NCBI GenBank assembly: GCA_943914515.1 | Contig: CALUCI010000002.1 | Coordinates: 33,100 to 97,099, forward strand | Direction: 5' to 3' | Source of the DNA: an uncultured Pseudomonas sp. | GTDB taxonomy: Bacteria; Pseudomonadota; Gammaproteobacteria; Pseudomonadales; Pseudomonadaceae | DNA: 64,000 bases | In this document: positions 51,827-60,217 of the stretch, one piece after another | How the letters are laid out: the number at the start of each line of letters is the position of its first letter | Position numbering within the stretch: the first letter of the stretch is position 1 | Position numbers and translations under genes: made by a program | Notes under the pieces: generated by a model | What the model saw: the letters and a program-made list of their open reading frames with translations, nothing else | Database searches by the model: none | What the model was told of the DNA's origin: nothing

Positions 51827-53482
51827 TCAGAAGGAGGTTTTGAATGTGAATGCCAGCCAACCACGGTCGGTGTTACCGACGCCACCATTGCCAGCGACGG
51901 TGCCATTGGCCAGGTTCTTGGGCTGGGCACGGGTATCGGCGTAGCGCAGACCGAATTCGTACTGTTGCTGGTAGGTGAACTTCACACCGGCCGACCAGGA
52001 CATCGCGCCTTCACTGCCGCCACCGGCCGTTGCAGCGTTGCCGTGGACGCCGTAGTTGACGGTCAGCGGCACGTCCATGTCCCACGATGGGAAGATGCTC
52101 AGGTACTGCGGCGTGTAGTTCACCGCCACCGCATAGTAATCACGCGTCGAGCAGCCATCCGACGCATCGCCGGAGCCGGCCACGCCGGGTGTGCGAGCGT
52201 CTGTACAAGCATTGTTGCCCTTGTATTTGAACAGCTCGTCATGCTCGGTGACCTTGACCAGGTGGCTGTAGGCGAACTCGCCGACCAGGGTCGCGTTGTT
52301 GGCGATGAAGTTGCGCGGCATGCCGTACACCGCGTTTGCGATGAAATGGATGGTGTCGCCGCGCGGCCCTTCGTCATCCAGTGTGCTGACGCCGGTGGCG
52401 TTCAATGCGCCGTTCTTGCGGTACGACAACTCAGTACCCACGGCCACAGAGTCGAACACCCGTGCAAAGCTGACACCGGCAAGCTTCACCCCGCGTGGGT
52501 AAACGACGCGGTACTCGCCCAGATTGGCTTTGACCTGCGGCGCGAGCCACGGCTGGTAGTCATCGAACTGGCGGTAGTAGAAGCCGAAGGTCGATTCGAT
52601 CGCCTCCAGGTTGTACTTGGCCATCACGCCCCAGTTGGCATTGCTGTCACGGCCATATCTGGATGAGCTGCGTTTGAGTGCCCCTGCGCCGGCCGGCATC
52701 TGGTCCGGCCCTTCGAACAGGAAGTCCGCGGCGCCGAAGTAGGTGCCGCCGTAAGGAATGCGGGTGTAGTCCCACTCATAGAAATACTGGCCAGCGATGG
52801 ACAGGTGGTCAGTGACCTGCGCCTTGGCCGACACCTGGCCAATGGGCAGAAATACTTCTTTTGTCTCGATACCTGGGCTGGTGGCGGCTTTTACACCGTC
52901 GCTCGGCGCCTGGGAGTAGGAAACGGAGTGGGCACCGAACAACAGGCCCTCACCCCAGTAATTGGTATGGCGGCCGATCTTCACGTTGACCGGAGTGTCG
53001 CCCAGTTGAAAGTTCTTCCACACGAATGCATCGAGGATTTCACCCGATGGCCCCCTGACATAGCGCTTGACCTGATCGCTGTAGTGGCCATTTTCGTAGC
53101 TGGTCTGGCCGCCCACCTGGCTGTGCACACTGGTGTCACGGTAAGCATGGTCATACCAGCCGGCAGCACTGAGGCGTGCGCCCCACTCGTTCAGGTAGGA
53201 GAAGTCCACTTCGCTCAACACATCGAGCCGATTTGTAACGATATCGCCTTTGTCGAACTTGCTGTCGGACTCGTCGGAGGTCGGGGTCCGCATGATCCGG
53301 TGATCTTGCCCTTCCATACGCATGCCCAGGTTATAGCGCACGGTGTTGTCCCAACGCAGGCGGTAATCGGGGTTGCTCAGGTCAAACGAAATAGCGTGGG
53401 CTCCACTCATCCCGCCGAGCACTGCCAGCGCTACTGCACTGCGGCTAAACACATGCCTTCCAGACTTGGTCATGTCTTTCAT
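51827..53482 (-). CDS. DUF1302 family outer-membrane protein (copy 1)
   Basis: 551 aa with a signal peptide (SAVALAVLGGMSGAHA) and a long beta-rich barrel-like body, ending in an aromatic residue (WLAFTFKTSF) as outer-membrane barrels do. YRLRWDNTVRYNLGMRMEGQD and GRHTNYWGEGLLFGAHSVSYSQAP are DUF1302 hallmarks. It probably lets hydrophobic molecules cross the outer membrane. First gene of the block down to 42271; an A/T-rich Crc-like leader (53491-53505) precedes it. Confidence 0.88.
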   Translation of the reverse strand: MKDMTKSGRHVFSRSAVALAVLGGMSGAHAISFDLSNPDYRLRWDNTVRYNLGMRMEGQDHRIMRTPTSDESDSKFDKGDIVTNRLDVLSEVDFSYLNEWGARLSAAGWYDHAYRDTSVHSQVGGQTSYENGHYSDQVKRYVRGPSGEILDAFVWKNFQLGDTPVNVKIGRHTNYWGEGLLFGAHSVSYSQAPSDGVKAATSPGIETKEVFLPIGQVSAKAQVTDHLSIAGQYFYEWDYTRIPYGGTYFGAADFLFEGPDQMPAGAGALKRSSSRYGRDSNANWGVMAKYNLEAIESTFGFYYRQFDDYQPWLAPQVKANLGEYRVVYPRGVKLAGVSFARVFDSVAVGTELSYRKNGALNATGVSTLDDEGPRGDTIHFIANAVYGMPRNFIANNATLVGEFAYSHLVKVTEHDELFKYKGNNACTDARTPGVAGSGDASDGCSTRDYYAVAVNYTPQYLSIFPSWDMDVPLTVNYGVHGNAATAGGGSEGAMSWSAGVKFTYQQQYEFGLRYADTRAQPKNLANGTVAGNGGVGNTDRGWLAFTFKTSF

Positions 53483-53889
53483 ACGCCACCTTTTATTTTT
53501 ATTTTCAGTCGTTTGTGTGAGGTCAAGTGACGGTTGCTGGCGTTGTGAAGCGCCGCTGCCTTGCCGCTTGCCTAAGCGTCTTGGGGTGGTCTTGCCGGCA
53601 GGTTTACCGGTGAAGCGCTCCCATGGCCTGGATGCAAATTAACCGAGAAAAAAAAATAATTCCATATAAAGATTTCAATTCTCCATTCAGAATAATCAGC
53701 GTTTTTTTGCCTGCTACTTACGCTTGGCCTCGAAAGGCACGGAAAAACTCACGACCAATACTGCACACAAAAAAGCTTACTGTTCAATTATGTTTTGCTC
53801 TGACTGTCTTTTTCCGGTAAACAAGCCACAGAAAGCACCTGCGCTGCACCTGCGCTCAGCCCATAAAAACTACAAGGAGCTCGCCCTGC
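53483..53889. other. Divergent promoter region DUF1302 / SDR
   Basis: A 407-bp region without a convincing gene, unusually A/T-rich from 53640 to 53820. It includes the A-rich leader of DUF1302 and palindrome site M. Confidence 0.6.
53762..53786. promoter_or_regulatory. Cluster operator palindrome, site M
   Basis: TGCACAC-N11-CTGTTCA; each arm matches 6 of 7 consensus bases, and the spacer is exactly 11. It lies 104 bp upstream of the SDR gene and may serve both directions. Confidence 0.65.
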
Positions 53890-54735
53890 ATGAACATCGA
53901 CCTCAGCGGAAAACGTGTCATTGTCACGGGCGCCTCACGCGGCATAGGCCTTGCGATAGCCCGTGCCTTCGCCCTGGAAGGCGCCCGCGTGGCGATTTGC
54001 GCGCGCAGCCTCGAGGCCGTCCGTGAAGCGGCATCGCAACTTCAGGAAAACGCGCAGGAGGTGCTGGCCCGGGCGGTGGATGTCACGGACACTCAGGGTG
54101 TTCAACAATTTGTCGGCGAAGTGGTCCATGCATGGGGTGGCGTGGACATTCTGGTCAATAACGCCGGCCAGGGACGCGGTGGCAACCTCGAAACCCTTAC
54201 GCCGGAGGCCATTCTTGAACACGCGAATGTGCTGCAGATGGGGCATTTCCGCTTTGTCCAGGCGGTGGTGCCATTCATGCGTGAACAGCGCTGGGGACGA
54301 ATCATCGAGATCAATGCCCTGGCCGGCACCGTCCCCACCCCCGATGGCATCCCGTCCGTGATCAACCGAGCGTCATGCATTGCGCTTTCCCGGTCGCTGG
54401 GCATGTCGCTGGCCAAGGACAACATCCTCGTCAACAGCCTGAACATGGGCTGGATCGACACCGGCCAGTGGGACCGTCACTACAAGGAAATGGGGCCCGG
54501 CGTCAGCCGGGAAGAGTTCGACGCCATGGTCATGAAAGTGGTGCCGATCGGCCGCTACGGCAAACCGGACGATGTCGCGGGAATGGTGCTGTTCCTTTCC
54601 AGCGAATACGCCAGCTTCATCAGCGCAGCGTCGATCGACATTGCCGGGGGCATGGGCGGACAGATTGCCTACTTCCCGACCCTCAAGCGCGATTTTGCCG
54701 TGGCCATGGCCGCTCGAAATACCAAAAGCCACTGA
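53890..54735 (+). CDS. SDR-family protein lacking the Y-x3-K motif
   Basis: 281 aa. Cofactor motif TGASRGIGLAIARAFALEGA and VNNAGQGRGGN are normal. The active-site helix reads GIPSVINRASCIALSRSL, where Y-x3-K would be expected, so neither Tyr nor Lys is there. Some SDR subclasses show this, but their reactions are poorly known. ATG 53890 follows AAGGAG. It is the first gene of a two-gene plus-strand unit with the EamA transporter. Confidence 0.82.
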   Translation: MNIDLSGKRVIVTGASRGIGLAIARAFALEGARVAICARSLEAVREAASQLQENAQEVLARAVDVTDTQGVQQFVGEVVHAWGGVDILVNNAGQGRGGNLETLTPEAILEHANVLQMGHFRFVQAVVPFMREQRWGRIIEINALAGTVPTPDGIPSVINRASCIALSRSLGMSLAKDNILVNSLNMGWIDTGQWDRHYKEMGPGVSREEFDAMVMKVVPIGRYGKPDDVAGMVLFLSSEYASFISAASIDIAGGMGGQIAYFPTLKRDFAVAMAARNTKSH

Positions 54736-54746
54736 GGCGCCCCGTG

Positions 54747-55631
54747 ATGAACGTGCTGTTGCCTGTGCTAGCCACGCTGATCTGGGCCGCCAGCACGGTG
54801 GTCAACCGGCTGTCAGTGGGGGTGATCGACCCCGCGGCCATTTCCTTCTATCGCTGGCTGACCGCGTTGCTGGTGTTGTCGCCCGTCCTGCTGCCCAGAG
54901 CCTGGAGAATCCGCCGGGCGATACGGCCACACCTGCCCAGGCTCTGGCTGCTGGGCTTGCTTGGCATGTCGCTGTACCAGTCACTGGCCTATTTTGCCGC
55001 ACATACGGTCAGCGCCACCTCGATGGGACTGATTCTGGCGACCATGCCCTTGCTGACGGTACTGGTAGCGTTCCCGTTGCTGAACACCCGCCCGACCCTG
55101 CCTCTGCTGGTTGGTGCCGCTATTTCATTCGTCGGGCTGGCGTGGTTACTGGCAGCGGGCGATTTGTCGTCGCTGTGGCAACACGGAGTGGGGCTGGGTG
55201 AGGGCCTGATGCTGCTGGCATCACTGTCATACGCCCTGTATTGCGTGTTGGTGAAGCGCTGGCAAATCCCCCTGCCCATCTGGGAAAGCCTCTACGTACA
55301 GATACTCTGCGGCACCTTGCTGCTGGTGCCGCCGTTCCTGCTTGCCTCATCGATGACCCTGAGTGCGCAAAGCCTGCCACTGGTCCTGTTTGCCGGGCTG
55401 TTCGCTTCAGCGCTGGCACCCGGCCTGTGGATACACGGCCTGCAACGCCTGGGCGCGGAAAAAACCGCCGTGCTGATGAACCTGGTGCCGTTGTTTACTG
55501 CGGTCCTGGCGATAGGTCTGCTCGGGGAGACATTGCACCTGTACCACGCGGTAGGCGGCGGTCTGATTCTGCTGGGGATCGCGCTGGCCCAATGGCAACC
55601 CGCGCGTCTGCCCGTCAGCACCCGGCCCTAA
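54747..55631 (+). CDS. EamA/DMT-family transporter
   Basis: 294 aa with 10 hydrophobic segments in two EamA halves (LATLIWAASTVVNRLSVG; LASLSYALYCVLVKRW). Family members export metabolites or amino acids. ATG 54747, 12 bp after the SDR stop. It converges with the phosphatase gene (4-bp overlap). Confidence 0.85.
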   Translation: MNVLLPVLATLIWAASTVVNRLSVGVIDPAAISFYRWLTALLVLSPVLLPRAWRIRRAIRPHLPRLWLLGLLGMSLYQSLAYFAAHTVSATSMGLILATMPLLTVLVAFPLLNTRPTLPLLVGAAISFVGLAWLLAAGDLSSLWQHGVGLGEGLMLLASLSYALYCVLVKRWQIPLPIWESLYVQILCGTLLLVPPFLLASSMTLSAQSLPLVLFAGLFASALAPGLWIHGLQRLGAEKTAVLMNLVPLFTAVLAIGLLGETLHLYHAVGGGLILLGIALAQWQPARLPVSTRP

Positions 55632-56419
55632 ACCACAAGCAGGCGCTCACGCAGCGCCCGCAGACCCTCGCGATCCAGACCGCTGAAGCGCAGCAGATAA
55701 CGCTCCAGCCCTCCGTATTCGGCCTCTATTACCGCATACGCTGCATTCAGGTATTCGGGCCGGGCATCCAGCACCACATCGATTGCCGCTTCGTGGACCG
55801 ACTGGCCCACCATACGGCTCACCGCCAGGTGCATGGCCTCCTGGCGCGGTGCATCAAGCTGGCTCAACCGCCGCGCCGAGCGCAGATAGTCCGCCATGAT
55901 CTGCGCCGGCTCGACCCCGAGCGCATGCAGTACGAGCGCCACGGCCACGCCCGTGCGGTCCTTGCCGGCGGTGCAGTGGATCAGCACCGATGCCTTGCGC
56001 CCGGCAAGCAGGCTGAACAGCAGCGGCATATGCCCCGCCAGCAGACCGGGCAAGCGTCGGTACACCTCCAGCATCATGCCTTGAGCGCCCTCCACCGCCG
56101 GGTTTTCGGCCAGCATCGCGGCGATGCCAGGATCCGCCCGCAGGTCGCCACCGATCGGCAAGTGAAACTGGCGCAGGCGCGCACCCGGGAAAGCGCTCGG
56201 GTAACACTCGCGCTCACCCGCGCTGCGCAGGTCACACACCGCCTTCAGGCCCAGCCGCTGCAGTACCTGCCAGCTCGCGGCTGTCAGCCGATGCAACTGG
56301 TCCGAGCGCAACAGGCTATGGCCTGCGATACGTCGGCCGCAGGGGGTGGACATGCCCGCCAGGCTGCGAAAGTTGTCCACGCCAGGCAAGTGCAGCGTGC
56401 GTAGCATGGTCATGCTCAT
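55628..56419 (-). CDS. Tyrosine/metabolite phosphatase (PTP-like)
   Basis: 263 aa with the C-x5-R loop HCTAGKDRTG (Cys149, Arg155), NFRSLAGMSTPCGRR and LRSDQLHRLT, of the Y_phosphatase3 group. These remove phosphate from tyrosine, lipids or small molecules. Its start overlaps the APH-like kinase stop by 4 bp. A phosphatase coupled to a small-molecule kinase hints at a phospho-intermediate cycle. Confidence 0.88.
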   Translation of the reverse strand: MSMTMLRTLHLPGVDNFRSLAGMSTPCGRRIAGHSLLRSDQLHRLTAASWQVLQRLGLKAVCDLRSAGERECYPSAFPGARLRQFHLPIGGDLRADPGIAAMLAENPAVEGAQGMMLEVYRRLPGLLAGHMPLLFSLLAGRKASVLIHCTAGKDRTGVAVALVLHALGVEPAQIMADYLRSARRLSQLDAPRQEAMHLAVSRMVGQSVHEAAIDVVLDARPEYLNAAYAVIEAEYGGLERYLLRFSGLDREGLRALRERLLVV

Positions 56420-57615
56420 TTCTCCAGCAAGTGGGCATAGGCCTGCGTCAGCGCACGCGCACCCTCGCCCAGCACGGGGATACGGCGCGGCTTGCGCCCG
56501 TGCGTCAGCAAGCGAAGAGTGTCGAAGTCTTCGGCGGCGGCAAAGAAGCGTTCTACCATGGGCAGACCTGCCTGGCCCCAGTCATCCATGTTCGACATCC
56601 ACGTCTGCATGCCCCACACCGGCCAACGCCGCAGTTGTTCCCAAGCGGCGTCCTGGTCGAGTACGCCAATCGCGCCCAGGCTGATCAACTTCTCGCGGTA
56701 CACCTGCAACAGCCGCTGCGCATCGGCGCGACGCTCCTCAATCGTCAGTGCGCCGAGCATGAAATACGCCACATCGCGCCACGGTCGACCACGTCTCGCC
56801 AGTTGCCAGTCGAGCCAGATGCGCTGTCCATCTTCGCGCAGGAAGCTGTTGCCCTGATGCGAGTCGCCATGAATCAGGCAGATGGGTGAGGTCTGCGCCC
56901 GCTCGAAGGCAGCCAGCTCGTCGAAAGCATGGCTGAACAGTTCCGGGGTCTCGTACATCCAGCGAGGCAGCCGCTGATGGTAGTCGTCCTTGCGCAGATT
57001 GACCTTGATGTAGTTGTACATGCGCAGCAGGCCATCAGTGTCGACCGGGTTGGCCATCGACACCGGCAACCAGCCCTGGCGGTGCAACTGCGGGTCGGCC
57101 CAGGTCGCGGCATGCAGCGTGGCCAGCGACTCCAGACCTCGGGCGACACCATCCACGCCCAAGTGATCGGTGCTGTGGCCGAATCGCCCGGCTGCCAGCC
57201 CCAGGTCCTCCATCACCACCACACCGCGACCACCGCCATCGGCGTCCCAGTCAGTGAAATAGGTGGCTGGCAATGGCGCATCGGGCCAGACACGGGCCAG
57301 ATGATAGAAGCGCGACTCCAGTTCACAGATATCGCCGCTCTCGAAACCCTCGGACCAGTTCGACTTCAGGCACACATGCGACGGTATGCCCGCTTGCCGG
57401 CCAACGTCGTTCAGCTCGAGACGGGCGCGCAGTTTCGTGGTGTGCCCGTTGCGGACCTCCACCACCTCCAGCGCCAGCACTTCGATACCGGGGTAGCACG
57501 GCTGAAGCAGTTGCGTGAGCCAGGCCGCGCTGATTTCACCGAGTTGCCGCGGCAACCGCCCAATGCGTTGCGGGTAGGGCCGCCCGGCGCTCATGGCGAG
57601 CAGGCTGCCGGTCAT
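56416..57615 (-). CDS. Aminoglycoside-phosphotransferase-like small-molecule kinase
   Basis: 399 aa of the APH/EcKL kinase fold: Lys84 (CLKSNW), the loop LIHGDSHQGNSFL with His249, Asp251 and Asn256, and Asp269 in LDWQLARRG, giving a complete catalytic set. FYHLARVWPDAPLPATYF and WRDVAYFM are typical of the group that includes ecdysteroid kinases. The substrate is likely a hydroxyl of a small lipophilic molecule, by family. Coupled by overlaps to the amidohydrolase (upstream) and the phosphatase (downstream). Confidence 0.87.
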   Translation of the reverse strand: MTGSLLAMSAGRPYPQRIGRLPRQLGEISAAWLTQLLQPCYPGIEVLALEVVEVRNGHTTKLRARLELNDVGRQAGIPSHVCLKSNWSEGFESGDICELESRFYHLARVWPDAPLPATYFTDWDADGGGRGVVVMEDLGLAAGRFGHSTDHLGVDGVARGLESLATLHAATWADPQLHRQGWLPVSMANPVDTDGLLRMYNYIKVNLRKDDYHQRLPRWMYETPELFSHAFDELAAFERAQTSPICLIHGDSHQGNSFLREDGQRIWLDWQLARRGRPWRDVAYFMLGALTIEERRADAQRLLQVYREKLISLGAIGVLDQDAAWEQLRRWPVWGMQTWMSNMDDWGQAGLPMVERFFAAAEDFDTLRLLTHGRKPRRIPVLGEGARALTQAYAHLLEK

Positions 57616-58646
57616 GGTGTCACTGCATGAGCGCTGGCCGGCACCTTGAGCTTGAGCAGTTCGATGGCGTTTCCGCTGCGAATCCGCTCGCGATCCTCAC
57701 CCGACAGCCCCAGCCCGGCGGTCAGATCCCCGTGGTCATAGGCCCCGCCAAAGTTGGTGCCATACAGCAAGCGTTCGGCCCCCACTACCTCGGCGACGCC
57801 ACGCCGCAAGCCGGGTGCGTGTACATCGAGGTCGAAGTAGAAGTTCTGCAGGTAGTCCAGCAGTGGCCGCTGGTTTCGCGTATCAGGCGCCATTGCGTGG
57901 TTGAGCTCACTGAGCCGCCCAAGTTGGAAGATCGCCATGCCACCGGCGTGGGTGATGTAGGTTTTCAGGGTTGGAAACACATCCAGCGCGCCACCGCAGA
58001 TCAGGTACCAGAAGAACAGCGTTTCATCGACGCAATCACCCACGATGGAGGTGGTTTCGAACTTGTCGTCGGTGTGTTTCTCGCCCCAGTAAATCGACTG
58101 GTTGAAGCCATGCACCATGATCGGCACATCGAGTTGCACAAGCTTCTCCCATACCGGGAACAGTTGCTCGTCATAGGCCTGCAGACCGTTGAAGTTGGCG
58201 CCGCCGACACAGACGCCCTTGGCCCCCAGTTGGGTGACCGCGCGTTCGATTTCCCTGGCAGCGTTGTGCGGGTCGGCCAGGTTGGCATGGCACCAGAAGT
58301 CAAAATGGTCGGGGTCGGCACGGCAGAATGCCGACATCTCGTCATTGCAGACACGCGCATATTCATTGGCGAAATCACCAGCCCAATACATGAAGCAATG
58401 CGAAGGCGTGGACACCACCAGCTTGTCGACGCCCCGCTCGGCCATCAGCTTGCGGCGACTGGCGTGAGTCATGCGGGCCAGCAGGTTGGCTTGCGCTTCG
58501 GCATCGCTGGCGGCCTTGGCCGGTTGCTTGGTACCGAGGGAAAAATGACCGACGGTCAACCCCTGCACCTTCATGAACGGGCCCCAGAATTCGTGACGGT
58601 TGAGCATGCCCTCGGTGAGCAGGTGGGCGTGTACATCGATCAGCAT
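57612..58646 (-). CDS. Amidohydrolase/ACMSD-like decarboxylase (third)
   Basis: 344 aa with intact H-x-H (IDVHAHLLTEGM), MVHGFNQS, YITHAGGMAIFQLGRL and LLYGTNFGGAYD; paralogue of the 15643 protein. ATG 58646 after AAGGAGAAAC. A near-perfect A-rich CA sequence (TACAACAA) and palindrome site I lie upstream. First gene of the amidohydrolase - kinase - phosphatase operon. Confidence 0.87.
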   Translation of the reverse strand: MLIDVHAHLLTEGMLNRHEFWGPFMKVQGLTVGHFSLGTKQPAKAASDAEAQANLLARMTHASRRKLMAERGVDKLVVSTPSHCFMYWAGDFANEYARVCNDEMSAFCRADPDHFDFWCHANLADPHNAAREIERAVTQLGAKGVCVGGANFNGLQAYDEQLFPVWEKLVQLDVPIMVHGFNQSIYWGEKHTDDKFETTSIVGDCVDETLFFWYLICGGALDVFPTLKTYITHAGGMAIFQLGRLSELNHAMAPDTRNQRPLLDYLQNFYFDLDVHAPGLRRGVAEVVGAERLLYGTNFGGAYDHGDLTAGLGLSGEDRERIRSGNAIELLKLKVPASAHAVTP

Positions 58647-58730
58647 GGCGTTTCTCCTTGTTGTAATCAGCCAGCAGGCCGAACGGTCATCGACTGGACC
58701 GCTCGCCAGGTTCGGATATCACAACAAATA

Positions 58731-58755
58731 TAAACACTTTTTGATTTTGTGTTCA
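58731..58755. promoter_or_regulatory. Cluster operator palindrome, site I
   Basis: TAAACAC-N11-GTGTTCA, upstream of the amidohydrolase operon at 58646; the core is nearly the same as site A, with T-rich spacers. Confidence 0.7.
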
Positions 58756-58780
58756 TTTAATTTTTGCCGTATGCAAGGCA

Positions 58781-58805
58781 AAAAAAAGCGGCCCTCGCAG
58801 GCCGC
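58781..58805 (-). terminator. Rho-independent terminator
   Basis: GCGGCC, CTCGCA loop, GGCCGC with eight T on the minus strand, 24 bp after the DUF1329 copy 2 stop. Confidence 0.8.
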
Positions 58806-58828
58806 CAATGTCTGGACGCATGGTTGAA

Positions 58829-60190
58829 TCAGCGCTGGGTCTCTTGGGCCACAATGGACTCGGGCTTCATGTCACGCTCGGATAACGGTGTGTCGTGCAC
58901 CCGGTAGCCGCCCTTCAGACCATCGTTCAACAGCGACCACATGCCTTTGTTGAAGTCGTAGCTGACGTTCTTCACAGTGTAGGGCAGGTTCTTGTCGTAC
59001 AGCTGCACAGCACTGAGGAACAATGCCCGGTACAGCGTGCCGCCCTGGTCCCACGCGTCGTAGAGCCCGGCTCCAAACGTGTCTTCGTCGAGGTAATAGG
59101 TGCGCTTGCTGTACACGTGACGTTTGCCCGGCTTCAGCGTCGCCTCCACCACCCACACCCGGTGCAGTTCCCAGCGTTCGCACGCAGGGTTGGCGTGGTG
59201 TTTGAGAAATTGCTCCTGCTGGCCGCAACTGAAGTAGAACCTGTAGGCGTTGTACGGGATGTACATTTCCTTGCGCCCGACCAGCTTGTAGTCGAAGCGG
59301 TCCTGGCTGCCGGAAAACATCTGCAATTCGTCGAACAGGTTGACCCCGCCCTGGTTGGGTACCGGGGTGTCGTAGGCGAACTCCGGCGCCAGCTTGATCC
59401 GTCGCATGCCCGGTGTGTAGCTCCACGCACGACGTGGCTGGCGTTGCGGGTCAAGGTAATCGGCCAGAATAATCAACTGCCCTGCACTGCGCGCCGGGTA
59501 GCTGTCCAGCGCCCAGGCCCGGTAATACAACTGCGGATCCCGGTCGGCCTGCGTGACCTGATAGTAAGGGGCCTCTTCCAGCGTGGCAGACTCGGCCGTC
59601 TTGGTCACCGAGCCCTGGGAGTCCACCACCCAGCTATTGGACGAAGCCGTCGTGGTATAGCCGGCGCCCTTGTAGCGCAGTTGCTGGTTCCAGATCACCT
59701 CGTTGCCATTTTGCGGGAGCGGAAACGGCAGGCCACCGCGGCACGCGGGGTCCACCGCCAGGTTGTCCTGGGTAGTGTTGCAGGTGCTGGCGTTGCGCAC
59801 GGTGGCATCGAGCATGGCCTGCGGGTAGGCGGCGGTACGGTGACTGGGGTAGATGTCCAGGTAGTAGTCCGGGTATTTGCCCAACAGCATCTTTTGTCCG
59901 CCACTCAGACGGTCGGCGTACTGCGCCATGTTCTTCGAATTGATCCGCAGCAGCGGTTTTTCATCCTGGAACGGGTCGGCCCAGAAGCCGCTATCCGGGG
60001 AAAAGCCCGGGGGTGCCTGGCGCAGGCCACCGGTGTAGGGCGGAATGCTGCCCTCGGCATTGCCCGCGATAATCGCGCCGAAAGGCGTCAGCGTCTTGTC
60101 GATCTCGGCGACCTGATCGGCCGGTGCCGCGCCCAGGCTGCATGTGGCAACGCTCAGCAACGTTACCGCCAGTGCCATCTGTAGTTTCAT
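58829..60190 (-). CDS. DUF1329 outer-membrane-associated protein (copy 2)
   Basis: 453 aa, signal peptide (ALAVTLLSVATCSLGA). Same landmark blocks as copy 1 at 50432 (GRKEMYIPYNAYRFYF; HANPACERWELHRVWVVEATLKPGKRHVYSKRTYYLDED). ATG 60190 rather than the TTG before it. Paired with DUF1302 copy 2, but with no RND or YCF48 gene in this block. Confidence 0.88.
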   Translation of the reverse strand: MKLQMALAVTLLSVATCSLGAAPADQVAEIDKTLTPFGAIIAGNAEGSIPPYTGGLRQAPPGFSPDSGFWADPFQDEKPLLRINSKNMAQYADRLSGGQKMLLGKYPDYYLDIYPSHRTAAYPQAMLDATVRNASTCNTTQDNLAVDPACRGGLPFPLPQNGNEVIWNQQLRYKGAGYTTTASSNSWVVDSQGSVTKTAESATLEEAPYYQVTQADRDPQLYYRAWALDSYPARSAGQLIILADYLDPQRQPRRAWSYTPGMRRIKLAPEFAYDTPVPNQGGVNLFDELQMFSGSQDRFDYKLVGRKEMYIPYNAYRFYFSCGQQEQFLKHHANPACERWELHRVWVVEATLKPGKRHVYSKRTYYLDEDTFGAGLYDAWDQGGTLYRALFLSAVQLYDKNLPYTVKNVSYDFNKGMWSLLNDGLKGGYRVHDTPLSERDMKPESIVAQETQR

Positions 60191-60217
60191 CAACAGGTAC
60201 TCCGCTTCTTGGCTTTC

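Noticed and set aside
58895..60184. Plus-strand open frame (429 aa) opposite DUF1329 copy 2
   Set aside because: Shadow of the conserved minus-strand protein; a similar shadow lies opposite DUF1329 copy 1.
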